Of a stretch of 64,000 bases of DNA, positions 1 to 8,625 are shown in pieces. This DNA comes from SZUA-36 sp963801195. GTDB taxonomy: Bacteria; Pseudomonadota; Gammaproteobacteria; Xanthomonadales; SZUA-36. Position 1 is the first letter of the stretch, and each line of letters opens with the position of its first letter. Position numbers and translations under genes: made by a program. The notes under the pieces were generated by a model, which was given only the letters and a program-made list of their open reading frames with translations, did not search any database and was not told the origin of the DNA. Where the stretch lies: contig CAWDDX010000007.1 of the NCBI GenBank assembly GCA_963801195.1, forward strand, positions 1,798,001 through 1,862,000, read 5' to 3'.

Positions 1-1293
1 TCCGGTTTCGGACCGGGCGCCAGTGTCAAATACCTGGTCAACGGCACCACCGATGATACACAGATTGAAGTGCTTAGTACTGAATATATCGAGTCCACAG
101 GTGAATTGAAAACCCATGTGAAAGTAAAAGATGACGCAGTGGTCATTGATTACGACATCGAAGTACAGGCAGCGAGTGGGCGAAAGGGTAAAGGCACGAC
201 TTTGTTTAAGGTCTTACAAAAGGAGGACACTGCATGTACGGGTTTCGAGGATCCCACGCCTTCTATCGCCTACCTGACAGCCCTTGAAACAAGTGATGAC
301 ATCGCTACTGCGGATATCAATCTTGCGTCCGATTCTGGTTGCCATATCTACACGCTGTTGGAAGATGCGGCTCAGGAAATTCCTGGTCCACTGGGGCGTA
401 GTGAAGCTATTTCTAAAGTATTTGAGTTGCGATTAGACATCGAAGGATGGCAGGGTGTCATCATTTGGCGGAATACCGTCGAAAGCTCCGGACCGCCCGA
501 ACTCAACGCCTTGTCGTTTGTATTCGATGGCACGAACGTTCTGGTCGATCCAGCTGGGCCACGTGTTCTGTACATACCGCCTAATGACTGGCGGCCTTAC
601 TACGCGGATATCCGCATTGACGATGCTGGTGGGTATGACCTGGTTCTGGTGGAGAAGCCTGTCGGGATTAGCGAGTATCGGCTTGTGCATGTGCATTTCG
701 ACCAGGATGGCACGCAAAATCGTGAGGTCTTGGTGGAAGGAGATTGCGGGATCCAGGATGCATCCGGATCCTGCTATAGCGTGTCAGGTGGGTTTGGTTC
801 AATCTGGAATGAAGATGGCAGCGAGGTTTACTTTCATTCAAATTCACCACCCGACGATACCCAATCAGTTGTAACCAGAATTCGCCGCATAAATGACGTA
901 TGGCAGCCCCCCGAGATATTAATAAAGTCCGACCGCGATATTTTTATGCAAGGCATCCGGTCGGACGGCGTGATCTCCTATCGTTGGCAACATATCGAAT
1001 ACCACAAAAATGGCAGAGTTTCCTTAAACCAACTTGTGATTTCCATCATTGATCCTGATGAATGTTCGCCCATTGAATGTGTACCGACTGATGGATGGGA
1101 ACTTGCGAGGTCAGGAGCATATCTGTGGCTTCCCGGCAAATGGACGAGGGATGGCGGCATGCTATATGCAGACACATCTGGTAATGGTATTTATTTGAGG
1201 AAGACCTGGAACCCCGTAACCGGTGAGGAAGCTCCATTCGGTGTTGTTGGCCCGATTGAGGGTTACTACCATACGCGTGACACCAGTTTCTGA
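1..1293 (+). CDS. Hypothetical protein with TolB/PD40-like repeats, 5' end outside window
   Basis: The frame is open from the first base, so the N-terminus lies upstream of the window. A GTG at 70 is in frame but has no convincing ribosome-binding site, and I treat the gene as 5'-partial. At least two segments, around 790-850 (IWNEDGSEVYFHSNS) and 1130-1180 (GKWTRDGGMLYADTSG), have the W-x-x-D-G-x-x-x-Y/F pattern of WD40-like (PD40/TolB) propeller blades. Asp and Gly turns are frequent and there is no membrane segment in the visible part. A beta-propeller or beta-sandwich secreted protein is the best guess. No catalytic motif is seen and the function is unknown. It is followed 17 bp later by a small co-oriented gene. 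Confidence 0.6.
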   Translation, partial: SGFGPGASVKYLVNGTTDDTQIEVLSTEYIESTGELKTHVKVKDDAVVIDYDIEVQAASGRKGKGTTLFKVLQKEDTACTGFEDPTPSIAYLTALETSDDIATADINLASDSGCHIYTLLEDAAQEIPGPLGRSEAISKVFELRLDIEGWQGVIIWRNTVESSGPPELNALSFVFDGTNVLVDPAGPRVLYIPPNDWRPYYADIRIDDAGGYDLVLVEKPVGISEYRLVHVHFDQDGTQNREVLVEGDCGIQDASGSCYSVSGGFGSIWNEDGSEVYFHSNSPPDDTQSVVTRIRRINDVWQPPEILIKSDRDIFMQGIRSDGVISYRWQHIEYHKNGRVSLNQLVISIIDPDECSPIECVPTDGWELARSGAYLWLPGKWTRDGGMLYADTSGNGIYLRKTWNPVTGEEAPFGVVGPIEGYYHTRDTSF

Positions 1294-1310
1294 ATTTTGG
1301 AGTTATTTGA

Positions 1311-1502
1311 ATGATGTCGACACTGATAAAGAAGCCGGGCTGTGAAAGCAGCGCAAACACGGGTGGTCGTATACACCCCGCCTGGGTGGCACTTATCCGC
1401 CATTGCCGGGCCATGGGCCACGGCGAAATCGAACGCATCAAGATCCAGGACGGTGTACCCGTGCTGATCGAGAAATCTGTGGAGAGAATCAAGTTGACAT
1501 AG
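1311..1502 (+). CDS. Small DUF2292-like (YezD-type) protein
   Basis: A 63-residue protein. GGAG at 1299-1302 stands 8 nt before the ATG, so the start is well supported. The C-terminal half (GHGEIERIKIQDGVPVLIEK, then a short basic and hydrophobic tail) matches the pattern of the small DUF2292/YezD-like proteins: a helix, then G-x-(V/I)-E-x-(I/V)-x-(I/V)-x-D-G-x-(V/P)-x-x-I-E-x-x-x-x-I-(R/K)-L. Family members have no firmly established biochemical role. The Gly-rich, Cys-containing N-terminal 20 residues are not typical and may be lineage-specific. The gene lies just downstream of the propeller-like gene and directly before a strong terminator, so it ends that transcription unit. Confidence 0.6.
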   Translation: MMSTLIKKPGCESSANTGGRIHPAWVALIRHCRAMGHGEIERIKIQDGVPVLIEKSVERIKLT

Positions 1503-1541
1503 CAAGACTGATCAAGCCAACCGGCTGACCAGAAACACTGG

Positions 1542-1581
1542 AGGCCGCCACACCCGGGAACGGGTGGGCGGCCTTTTTTTT
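1542..1581 (+). terminator. Rho-independent terminator
   Basis: AGGCCGCC (1542-1549) pairs perfectly with GGCGGCCT (1567-1574). The inner bases CACCC/GGGTG extend the stem. A run of eight T follows. It closes the transcription unit that ends with the small DUF2292-like gene and separates it from the LamG-like gene at 1621. Confidence 0.85.
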
Positions 1582-1620
1582 AACCAAAGACTCATGAAAT
1601 TACATTGGAGGAATGAAGAA

Positions 1621-2571
1621 ATGAACACAAACAAAACTTTAACTATCATGGCACGGGCATCCGCTCTCGTACTTGCGCTGTCATCACTTTCCGCTTGGGC
1701 AGGCCCTGGTGGTGTTGATGACGGCCTACAGGTTTGGCTGCGGGCTGGATCCGGCATCTCCGCCTCGGACGGGCAGCCGGTCGTGACGTGGAGTGACCTC
1801 TCTGGTGCGGGTAATGACGCGCAGTGGAACGCTGGCAATGCGTATGGCGAGTTGGCCCCGACCTACGACGCCTCAAATCCCGGCGCTGACGACAAGGCAA
1901 CGGTTCGCTTCGATGGGGTCAACGCACTCGAACTCGACCTGACGTTCCTGGCCGGTTCCGACTACACCATCTTCGTGGTCAATGCCCGCGACCGTTTCGG
2001 CCTGGCCAATTTCTACATTGCCGGAGACACGCCTGTATCAGACAGCAACCTCGTCCTTGGATATGAGCAGCCGAATCTGCTGAGGCAGGCCCACTTCAAT
2101 CGTGACCTCGATGCCACCGTCGAGAACTACATCGGTCAGCCGCTGTGGGCACTCGATACGTTCCGGTTCTCACAGGGGCTTGGCAAAGACCTGTTCCAAG
2201 ATGGCAGTCAACTGGCCTTCGATTTCGAGACCACGCCATTGGCCTCGAACACCGGCTCAACGCTGGGTCATTTCCGGGCCTTCGGCAACTTCTACTGGTT
2301 TACCGGTGATATCGCTGAAGTCGTGGTCTACGACCGCGCGCTTGACGAGTTGGAGCGGTTCCTGGTCGAGGCCGAACTGGCCGGAAGATATGATCGGCCG
2401 CTGGACCTGGAAAACTACATTAATTGCGTTGGCGACTGGAACAACCACGGGGATTACGTGAGTACCGTGGCGCATGCAGTCGAAGCGCTGGTCGCAGCGG
2501 GTGTGCTTACCATTGAAGAGGGCGAAGAAACCGTGGCAGAAGCTGGCAGTTCAGATTGCGGAAAATCGTAG
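1621..2571 (+). CDS. Secreted LamG/concanavalin-like protein with NHGxYVS-type C-terminal module
   Basis: 316 residues. GGAGG at 1607-1611 lies 9 nt before the ATG at 1621; the frame is open further upstream but across a terminator, so I use 1621. Residues 1-28 form a signal peptide (MNTNKTLTIMARASALVLAL, cleaved after SAWA). The mature protein begins DGLQVWLRAGSG...VVTWSDLSGAGND, the usual opening of LamG-like jelly-roll domains in exported bacterial proteins, and the fold appears to run to about residue 260. The last 50 residues carry C-x-x-D-W-N-N-H-G-D-Y-V-S and end S-D-C-G-K-S. I recall similar WxNHGxYVS tails as a recurring small module at the ends of secreted marine bacterial proteins, but its function is unknown to me. 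A carbohydrate- or surface-binding role is inferred. Confidence 0.65.
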   Translation: MNTNKTLTIMARASALVLALSSLSAWAGPGGVDDGLQVWLRAGSGISASDGQPVVTWSDLSGAGNDAQWNAGNAYGELAPTYDASNPGADDKATVRFDGVNALELDLTFLAGSDYTIFVVNARDRFGLANFYIAGDTPVSDSNLVLGYEQPNLLRQAHFNRDLDATVENYIGQPLWALDTFRFSQGLGKDLFQDGSQLAFDFETTPLASNTGSTLGHFRAFGNFYWFTGDIAEVVVYDRALDELERFLVEAELAGRYDRPLDLENYINCVGDWNNHGDYVSTVAHAVEALVAAGVLTIEEGEETVAEAGSSDCGKS

Positions 2572-2777
2572 GCGTCTGCCACTTTCTTTTCTAGGTGAAA
2601 ACAACGCACTTCGCACTTGTTGAGAAAATGTGCCAGAACAAAAGACATCCATGTTTTATTAGCGCGCTCATGGATTGCTCGGATAAGGATTTCACCATTC
2701 TGAAAAGGATTTTTATACCTGCATGCGGATGTTAAGGCTCCGTTTTGATCATTTTAAATATCTGAGGAGAAGATACC

Positions 2778-3488
2778 GTGAAATATGTATTAACCACTTT
2801 AAAAACTATTGTTGCCGTCGGAATGTTGGTGACAGCCACGCCAGTTCTTGCACAGACAACAGATGGAGAAATGCCTGGCCAAGAGACGGTGTGTGACCCG
2901 CTCCAACAGGATGATATCACCAAGGGTCTGTACGGCCTATGCGTGGCCTTCTGTGAGGCGGGGGACTATGCCAATGAGCTTGACACAATCACTCCCGAGG
3001 AACTCGCAACGTTGGAGACTACAACCCCTTCGGGTCGGATTCTGGCGAACTACAACAAGAAGAAAGATAAAGCGAACAACCCACTAGACCCCGACATGCC
3101 GTGCATATTAGTTGAAGAACCTTGCCCGTGTTGGACCGCAGATGAATTGGCCGAGACTGCCGATGGTATACACAATATCAGCGGCAGTCAGCCAGAATAT
3201 GTTGGTTGCGTCCACGATGGACTAGCCTCTTATAATACATACGACGTTACATTTAAACCTCGTGCTGAAGGCGGCGGTATCTACAAGTTAGAACAAGCAG
3301 CAGTGTTTGATGATGTGGATTTCCAAGGGTGTCATTACCAGGTGAACGACCCGACGATATTGACTGTAGCTTCTGTCCTATCAATCCAAGCAGGGACACT
3401 CACAGAAGTTCAGCATGATTCATGTGTGGAGCAGATGGCAGCACACTGGGATACCAGGACAGCCTGTACTGAAGGCAACCACCCCTGA
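2778..3488 (+). CDS. Secreted Cys-rich protein of unknown function
   Basis: 236 residues starting at GTG 2778, with GAGGAG at 2764-2769 as the ribosome-binding site. Residues 1-26 are a signal peptide ending TPVLA-Q. The mature part has ten cysteines in pairs, including CDPLQQDDITKGLYGLCVAFC near the N-terminus and the compact CPCW at about residue 115. This spacing suggests disulfide-bonded extracellular structure. The segment GRILANYNKKK...DPDMPC between the two Cys clusters resembles a recurrent family of uncharacterised exported proteins that carry C-P-C-(W/F)-T. No enzyme motif is visible. The gene stands alone and is followed by its own terminator. Confidence 0.6.
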   Translation: MKYVLTTLKTIVAVGMLVTATPVLAQTTDGEMPGQETVCDPLQQDDITKGLYGLCVAFCEAGDYANELDTITPEELATLETTTPSGRILANYNKKKDKANNPLDPDMPCILVEEPCPCWTADELAETADGIHNISGSQPEYVGCVHDGLASYNTYDVTFKPRAEGGGIYKLEQAAVFDDVDFQGCHYQVNDPTILTVASVLSIQAGTLTEVQHDSCVEQMAAHWDTRTACTEGNHP

Positions 3489-3548
3489 GGGATCATGAGG
3501 AAGCGAGGATGGTTTTGAATCTAGCTTGCTCGTACAATGCGATTAACG

Positions 3549-3572
3549 ACCCCGCTTCGGTGGGGTTTTTTT
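3549..3572 (+). terminator. Rho-independent terminator
   Basis: ACCCCGC, a TTCG tetraloop, then GTGGGGT followed by T residues. It lies 60 bp after the stop codon of the Cys-rich secreted protein and ends that gene. Confidence 0.85.
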
Positions 3573-3624
3573 CTACCCGTCAATCACTGGCGGCTCTTTC
3601 AATGAGAACACCCCGACAAAGGAA

Positions 3625-3672
3625 AAGTAAGGACACCCATAACCTTACCCACGAAAAAAACATGGGTGTCCT
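3625..3672. repeat. 48-bp palindromic repeat, copy 1
   Basis: AAGTAAGG, then GGACACCCAT (3631-3640), a 21-base spacer, and ATGGGTGTCC (3662-3671): a perfect 10-bp inverted repeat. The same 48 bases recur at 4144-4192 in the same orientation with one extra A in the spacer. The two copies bracket an IS4-family transposase remnant. Confidence 0.8.
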
Positions 3673-3746
3673 GAATGGCCCTAAGTTAAGCCTTCTTAGC
3701 ATGAGATTTTTACCCAATTTAACGTCGTGTTATGAGATAATACGAT

Positions 3747-4138
3747 ATGAAAAACAACAGCTTATATCTCCCTGGTTTTCATCTTTCCACACTGCGCCGC
3801 AAGCCCCGTTCGGCGGCACATAAACTGGCCGATTCACTGGACCATATTCGGCGTCATTCAATCAGTTCTCTGGGTGAGTGCTTTGGTCGGTTTATTCCCT
3901 CAAAGTTTTTGGAAAATGAAGAAGCCGGGTCCTTCAGCCGCCGCCGCGTGTTCAGCAAAACCAACACCTTTTGGGCCTTCTTCTCACAGGTTCTGGATGC
4001 CGATGGCGGTTGCCAGGAAGTGGTACGTAAGATGCAGGCCTTGGCAGCCAGTCGCTCGCTGCGATCACCTTCTACTTCCACCTCGGCGTATTGCCAGGCA
4101 CGTGCCAAGCTTCAGGCCAGTGATCTGGAAAAAGTAAG
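3747..4138 (+). pseudogene. IS4-family transposase, N-terminal remnant
   Basis: About 130 codons beginning MKNNSLYLPGFHLSTLRRK. The stretch FSRRRVFSKTNTFWAFFSQV, LDADGGCQEVVRKMQAL and STSTSAYCQARAKL is characteristic of the N-terminal region of one IS4-family transposase group (about 430 residues when complete). The DDE catalytic core is absent: homology stops at about 4138, where the second copy of the 48-bp palindromic repeat begins, and the frame then reads through the repeat into unrelated sequence. The gene cannot make an active transposase. Sequence 3673-3746 may include the original left end of the element, but I could not define its inverted repeat. Confidence 0.8.
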
Positions 4139-4143
4139 GAAAA

Positions 4144-4192
4144 AAGTAAGGACACCCATAACCTTACCCACGAAAAAAAACATGGGTGTCCT
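4144..4192. repeat. 48-bp palindromic repeat, copy 2
   Basis: Direct copy of the repeat at 3625-3672, with arms GGACACCCAT (4150-4159) and ATGGGTGTCC (4182-4191). It truncates the IS4-family remnant. Confidence 0.8.
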
Positions 4193-4252
4193 TGCTTTTC
4201 TCCCAGATCGGCTTCATTCTTGCAAACCGCGCCGGGTCCCTTCCGCATTGTC

Positions 4253-5122
4253 TCAGAAAAAACGGGCCCAGCGGTCGATCGCAACGGCAAAACGCCGAGG
4301 CGCCTGCGGGTCCATTCTCAGGTACATCGAAGGTTCGATCATTTCGAGTTCCATGAGCAGATAGTCATCCTTTGCATCACGGATAAAATCAATACGTGCA
4401 TAAAGCGGTGCTGGTGAAATCGTAGCAATGGCCTGTCGGGCGCGGCTCAACAGTTTTGCATGCGGCACGACAGAACGTATTTCGGCACCATGCTCTTCCT
4501 GTGAACGGAATTCCGACGCCGCCGGTATTTTGAGGATTGCGTGGCTGTACTCGCCGCCAAAAAAAAACAGCGAGTACTCGCCCTCGCTGAGGATTTTCGG
4601 CATAAACGGCTGGATCATACAGTCGCGGTTTCGAAACCGTGCAGCGATATCTGCCAGCCTCCGCGGTGTATCGCCCTCCCTGACCCGGAATGCGTCCTCC
4701 CCATTGGCGCCCACCACCGGCTTGACGACGATTTCATCCGAACCGAGTTCGTTTTGATAGCGCGCAAGGAAATCCGCTTGCAGGGAATCTGCCCAGAGCG
4801 TCGGCACGATACCGATCCCCTTGTGCTGCAGGTCACGCATATAGGTCTTCGCCAGGTTCCATTGGACCAGGTCCAGGCGGTTGGCCAGGCGTGTTTCCCC
4901 ATCGATGCGTGCGAGCGTATCGAGGAAGACGGGTACGTCATTCCAGTAATCCCAGGTCGAACGTATGACGACGATATCAAAATCACGCCAGGGTCTTTCG
5001 TTCTGGCGCCAGGAAACGGTTGAAACCTGCCAACCGAGATCGTTCAAGGGTTGTATGGCGTGTTCGTCGTCGATGACGAAATCACCGGTTTCCTCGAGCG
5101 TCAGGAACGCACACTGTTTCAT
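4253..5122 (-). CDS. ATP-grasp domain protein (RimK/glutathione-synthetase-like ligase)
   Basis: 289 residues, cytoplasmic. The architecture fits the ATP-grasp superfamily: an N-terminal Rossmann-like subdomain (DIVVIRSTWDYW at about 49-60), a nucleotide-binding middle with conserved basic and acidic residues (EIVVKPVVGANGEDAFRV), and a C-terminal half with the metal-binding acidic motif YLLMELEMIEPSMYL near residue 260. The R-S-T-W-D-Y opening and E-x-x-x-I-E-P-S signature resemble the group annotated as RimK-like or prokaryotic glutathione-synthetase ATP-grasp domain. Such enzymes join a carboxylate to an amine or thiol using ATP. The substrate cannot be deduced. It lies 58 bp downstream of pdxH on the same strand and could be co-transcribed. 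Confidence 0.75.
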   Translation of the reverse strand: MKQCAFLTLEETGDFVIDDEHAIQPLNDLGWQVSTVSWRQNERPWRDFDIVVIRSTWDYWNDVPVFLDTLARIDGETRLANRLDLVQWNLAKTYMRDLQHKGIGIVPTLWADSLQADFLARYQNELGSDEIVVKPVVGANGEDAFRVREGDTPRRLADIAARFRNRDCMIQPFMPKILSEGEYSLFFFGGEYSHAILKIPAASEFRSQEEHGAEIRSVVPHAKLLSRARQAIATISPAPLYARIDFIRDAKDDYLLMELEMIEPSMYLRMDPQAPRRFAVAIDRWARFF

Positions 5123-5180
5123 TGGCGGGTCCTAAACCCAACGGCAACGAAAACGCTGTTTCCTGATGCACCACTGAAAG

Positions 5181-5777
5181 CTAGGGATAGAGTTGTTGTA
5201 CCTGCCACTTTTTAGCCCCGCTTTCCGAACGTGTAAAAACAAAACGCTTGTGCAGTCTGAAGTTTCCCTCCTGCCAGAATTCATAGCGCTCAGGGCGCAG
5301 GCGAAACCCGGACCAGAAATCCGGTCGCGGAACCTTGCCCACGTGAAATTTTGCGGTATAAAAGGCCACTCTCTTTTCAAGCTCGACCCAACCATCAAGG
5401 GGTTGCGACTGCAGTGAGGCCCAGGCCCCGAGCTGACTGGCGCGCGGACGGGTGGCGAAATAGGCATCCGCCTCCGCATCCGCGACCAATTCCACGGAAC
5501 CTTCGATGCGTACCTGGCGTTCCAGTGATTTCCAGTGGAATAGCAGCGCCGCATGTGGGTTTTCATCGATTTGCCGGCTTTTCAGACTTTCGAGGTTGGT
5601 GTAAAAGACAAAACCATCCGGCCCGGAATCCTTCAACAATACCATGCGCGCCGAGGGCCGACCGTCCTTGCCGACCGTCGCCAGTGCCATGGCGGTCGGA
5701 TTGCTGACCTCCTTGCGGGTCGCCTTTTCCAGCCAGCTTTCAAATACCTCGAGCGGATCGCGATTCTTTAATCCCAT
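5181..5777 (-). CDS. pdxH: Pyridoxine/pyridoxamine 5'-phosphate oxidase
   Basis: 198 residues, the usual length of PdxH. This FMN enzyme oxidises pyridoxine or pyridoxamine 5'-phosphate to pyridoxal 5'-phosphate with oxygen, the last step of vitamin B6 synthesis and salvage. Family signatures run in order: D-P-x-x-x-F near the N-terminus, ARMVLLK with the FMN-contacting Arg and Lys, GFVFYTNLESLKSRQI, ALLFHWKSLERQVRIEG, RPRASQLGAWAS, and the C-terminal PDFWSGFRLRPERYEFWQEG followed by RLHKRF. The extreme C-terminus ends QQLYP where most homologues end R-L-x-P. The gene lies between pepT and the ATP-grasp gene on the same strand. Confidence 0.93.
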   Translation of the reverse strand: MGLKNRDPLEVFESWLEKATRKEVSNPTAMALATVGKDGRPSARMVLLKDSGPDGFVFYTNLESLKSRQIDENPHAALLFHWKSLERQVRIEGSVELVADAEADAYFATRPRASQLGAWASLQSQPLDGWVELEKRVAFYTAKFHVGKVPRPDFWSGFRLRPERYEFWQEGNFRLHKRFVFTRSESGAKKWQVQQLYP

Positions 5778-5918
5778 TTACCAAACACCCTTCATGGTCG
5801 AATTTTTATCACCGTTGTATGCGCCTGTTGACGAATCCGTCCGCAAGTCCAGCATCATTGTATTGTACGTGGCAAAACCACCCCGGGACTAACCCGAATA
5901 TTTCAACAGGGATACGGG

Positions 5919-7175
5919 TTAACCGGCGCGTTCTTCCCAGACCCGGCACAGTTCGATAATAACCTCGACCGCCTTGTGCATGTCGCTCGTCGAAATCCAC
6001 TCATAACGCGAATGAAAATTGTGCTCACCGGCAAATAAATTGGGCGTGGGCAAGCCCATGAACGACAGGCGCGACCCGTCGGTGCCGCCGCGGATTGGTT
6101 CGATGCGGGGTTCAAGACCGGCCCGGCGGAAGGCCTCGCTGGCGTTATTCACGACATCGGGATGATGGTCCAGCACCTCTTTCATATTGCGGTAGGACGC
6201 CTCCACGTTAACCTCGGCCCGCGAACCCGGACAGGCCGCCGCGGCCTTTGTTGCAAGCCGCTCCACCAGCTGTTCCATCCCTTCCAGATTCAGGGTATCG
6301 AAATCACGCACCAGCAGCTTGACCGAGGTGGTTTCGACGCCGGCATCCATGACGTAAGGATGTACAAAACCCTCGTGGCCCGCCGTGGTTTCCGGCGACA
6401 GACCGTCTTTTGGCAGACGGCAGAGAAAATCGGCCGCCACTTTGATCGCATTGACCATCTTGCCCCTGGCAAAACCCGGATGCGTGTTGAAGCCGTGAAA
6501 AGTGACGGTGATGGAATCGGCGGAGAAGGTTTCCACCTGCAATTCACCCAATGTTTCACCATCCATCGTGTAGGCGCAGTGGGCGCCGAATGCCGCAACA
6601 TCAAAATGCTCGGTTCCGTTGCCAACCTCCTCGTCAGGCGTAAAGCCGATCCGCAGCGGCCCATGGGCGATCTCCGGATGTGACAGCAGGTATTCCACGG
6701 CGCCCATGATCTCGGCCACGCCCGCCTTGTTGTCTGCACCCAGCAGGGTGGTGCCCGATGCAGTGATGATGTCATTGCCGATCTGGCCGGCCAGGTGAGG
6801 ATTATCCTTAAACCCGATGACTGCCGCCGGGTCATCGGGCAGCACCAGGTCCTGTCCCTGGTAATCGCTGTGAATGATAGCCTTGACGCCCTCGCCGCTC
6901 ATCTCGGGCGAGGTGTCGACGTGCGCCAGGAAGCCGATGACCGGTACATTGTCTTTGCCACTGGTCGCGGGAACCGTGGCAAAAACATAGCCGTACCTGT
7001 CCAGCGTGACATCGTCAAGACCCAGTGCTTTGAGATCATCATGCAGACGTTGCAACAACACGAGTTGCCCCGGGGTACTGGGAAAGGTATCCGAACCTTC
7101 CCTTGACTGGGTATCAAATTTGACATATTCCAGAAAGCGTTCAACACAGGATGTCACGTACTTGGGTGAACTCAT
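5919..7175 (-). CDS. pepT: Peptidase T (tripeptide aminopeptidase, M20B)
   Basis: 418 residues, standard length for PepT. It is a cytosolic dizinc aminopeptidase that removes the N-terminal residue of tripeptides. Zinc and catalytic signatures are intact: H85 and D87 in FLAHVDTSP, the bridging Asp in LLGADNKAG (about 148), the catalytic Glu pair in TPDEEVG (about 182-183), the Asp in YTMDGE, and the C-terminal His in LFAGEHNFHSRYEW. PIRGGTDGSRLSFMGLPTPN is the family substrate-binding region. The sequence stays strictly colinear with known PepT and no signal peptide is present. A weak inverted repeat around 5890-5922 at its 3' end (TAACCCG / CGGGTTA) may contribute to termination. Confidence 0.93.
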   Translation of the reverse strand: MSSPKYVTSCVERFLEYVKFDTQSREGSDTFPSTPGQLVLLQRLHDDLKALGLDDVTLDRYGYVFATVPATSGKDNVPVIGFLAHVDTSPEMSGEGVKAIIHSDYQGQDLVLPDDPAAVIGFKDNPHLAGQIGNDIITASGTTLLGADNKAGVAEIMGAVEYLLSHPEIAHGPLRIGFTPDEEVGNGTEHFDVAAFGAHCAYTMDGETLGELQVETFSADSITVTFHGFNTHPGFARGKMVNAIKVAADFLCRLPKDGLSPETTAGHEGFVHPYVMDAGVETTSVKLLVRDFDTLNLEGMEQLVERLATKAAAACPGSRAEVNVEASYRNMKEVLDHHPDVVNNASEAFRRAGLEPRIEPIRGGTDGSRLSFMGLPTPNLFAGEHNFHSRYEWISTSDMHKAVEVIIELCRVWEERAG

Positions 7176-7357
7176 TACTCACTCCCCGGTGATGAATGGG
7201 CCAGTAGCTAAATTCAAGGTGACCCCAATAAAATGCAACCCGAATTTACAGTTTTCAAGGTGCTGCCGGCAGCTTCACATTATAGTTTATTGTCGGACCG
7301 TTGGGTCCGGTCGCGGCCTGATCCGGGTCATATTTTCGATGGGTTCCGGCCCTGAGG

Positions 7358-8398
7358 TCAGAATTGATTGATCACCGTGACACCGGCATGGCTGAATTGA
7401 TCCATGTTAACCAGGACTTCCGGCGCGTCCTCGAGACGAATTTTTCTACCGAGCAGTTTTTCGGGCGCCAGCTTGCCGTTTTCGATCATCGCCATCATCT
7501 CCTGATAGCGGTATGCCTGCATGCCGTGGCTACCGACGATTTCCAGCTCATCCGCCAGTACGCGGTCCATCGGGATCTTGGGGTGCTGGTGCGATCCTGT
7601 CATCAATCCCACCTGGATATGTCTGCCGCGTTTACGTAAATTGGCGATCGAGTTAAAGCAGGTTTGCTGAGAGCCGAGCGCATCGATGGATACATGCGCC
7701 CCGCCACCGCTGATTGCCCTGACCGCCCCGACCACGGTATCTGTCTGCTTCGCGTCAACCACGGCAACCGCACCCAGTTCACGGGCCATCTCCAACTGGT
7801 CTGCGCCGATATCGACCGCGATGACATTTGCGCCCAGTGCGTTGGCGATCATGATGGCGGAAAGCCCCACGCCGCCACAGCCGTGCACGGCCACCCACTG
7901 CCCAGCGCGCACCGCGCCCTGGTCGACGACCGCCCGGAAAGAGGTGACAAACCGGCAACCCAGGCTGGAGGCGGTTTCAAATGACATTGAATCGGGCAGA
8001 CGCACCAGGTTGATGTCCGCGCGTTGAATCGAGACGTACTCCGCAAAGCAACCCCAGTGCGTGAACCCGGGCTGGAACTGCGCATCGCAAACCTGGTGGT
8101 TGCCCGATACGCATTGCGGACAATGTCCGCAACCGCCGACGAATGGCACGGTGACACGGTCGCCGCTTTGCCAGAGTTGCACGTGGTTTCCAACTGCTAC
8201 GACCACACCGGCCAGCTCATGCCCCGGCACATGCGGCAGCGCGATATCGGGGTCATGACCCATCCAGCCATGCCAGTCACTGCGGCAAAGACCTGCAGCC
8301 TTGACCCGCAATACCACACCATCGTTGCCAGGTACCGGGTCGGCCAGCGTTTGAATGATTGGTGTTTGTTGGAATGCTTCGTAAACTACGGCGCGCAC
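7358..8398 (-). CDS. Zinc-dependent alcohol dehydrogenase (MDR family)
   Basis: 346 residues, medium-chain dehydrogenase/reductase. The catalytic zinc ligands C38, H60 and E61 (LCRSDW, VPGHE) are present. A structural zinc site is formed by C90, C93, C96 and C104 in GGCGHCPQCVSGNHQVC. The Rossmann motif GCGGVGLSA and following acidic residue (VIAVDIGADQLE) favour NAD over NADP. It should oxidise an alcohol or reduce an aldehyde in the cytosol. The overall pattern (AGLCRSDWHGWMGHDPDI) is that of a group often annotated as alcohol dehydrogenase catalytic-domain proteins, but the substrate is unknown. It is separated from pepT by 182 bp and probably has its own promoter. Confidence 0.85.
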   Translation of the reverse strand: MRAVVYEAFQQTPIIQTLADPVPGNDGVVLRVKAAGLCRSDWHGWMGHDPDIALPHVPGHELAGVVVAVGNHVQLWQSGDRVTVPFVGGCGHCPQCVSGNHQVCDAQFQPGFTHWGCFAEYVSIQRADINLVRLPDSMSFETASSLGCRFVTSFRAVVDQGAVRAGQWVAVHGCGGVGLSAIMIANALGANVIAVDIGADQLEMARELGAVAVVDAKQTDTVVGAVRAISGGGAHVSIDALGSQQTCFNSIANLRKRGRHIQVGLMTGSHQHPKIPMDRVLADELEIVGSHGMQAYRYQEMMAMIENGKLAPEKLLGRKIRLEDAPEVLVNMDQFSHAGVTVINQF

Positions 8399-8534
8399 GA
8401 CCAGGTTTCCCGTTGGCTAAAAATGTAAGCAAAGCTTGTATCTTGAACGGGTTAAAAGCAATCAAATTCAGACGTCAAACCGCTTAAGTTACACGCCGCC
8501 AAGCCGCACCTGTCCTGCGCCACTTTCCGGGATA

Positions 8535-8572
8535 CTGATGCAATGTCCGGGCTGACCCGGACATTGCACCAG
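8535..8572. repeat. Two R3-type element ends, head to head
   Basis: CTGATGCAATGTCCGGG (8535-8551) is followed after three bases by its near-perfect reverse complement CCCGGACATTGCACCAG (8556-8572). Each arm matches the terminal inverted repeat of the R3 elements described elsewhere in this window (CCCGCAAATTGCACCAG). The result is a 38-bp palindrome in the 227-bp gap between the alcohol dehydrogenase gene and the coiled-coil protein. Confidence 0.7.
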
Positions 8573-8625
8573 TCGGACCCGGCTCTCTTTCCAGGCCATT
8601 CAATCGACTTCTGAATCTGAAGTGT

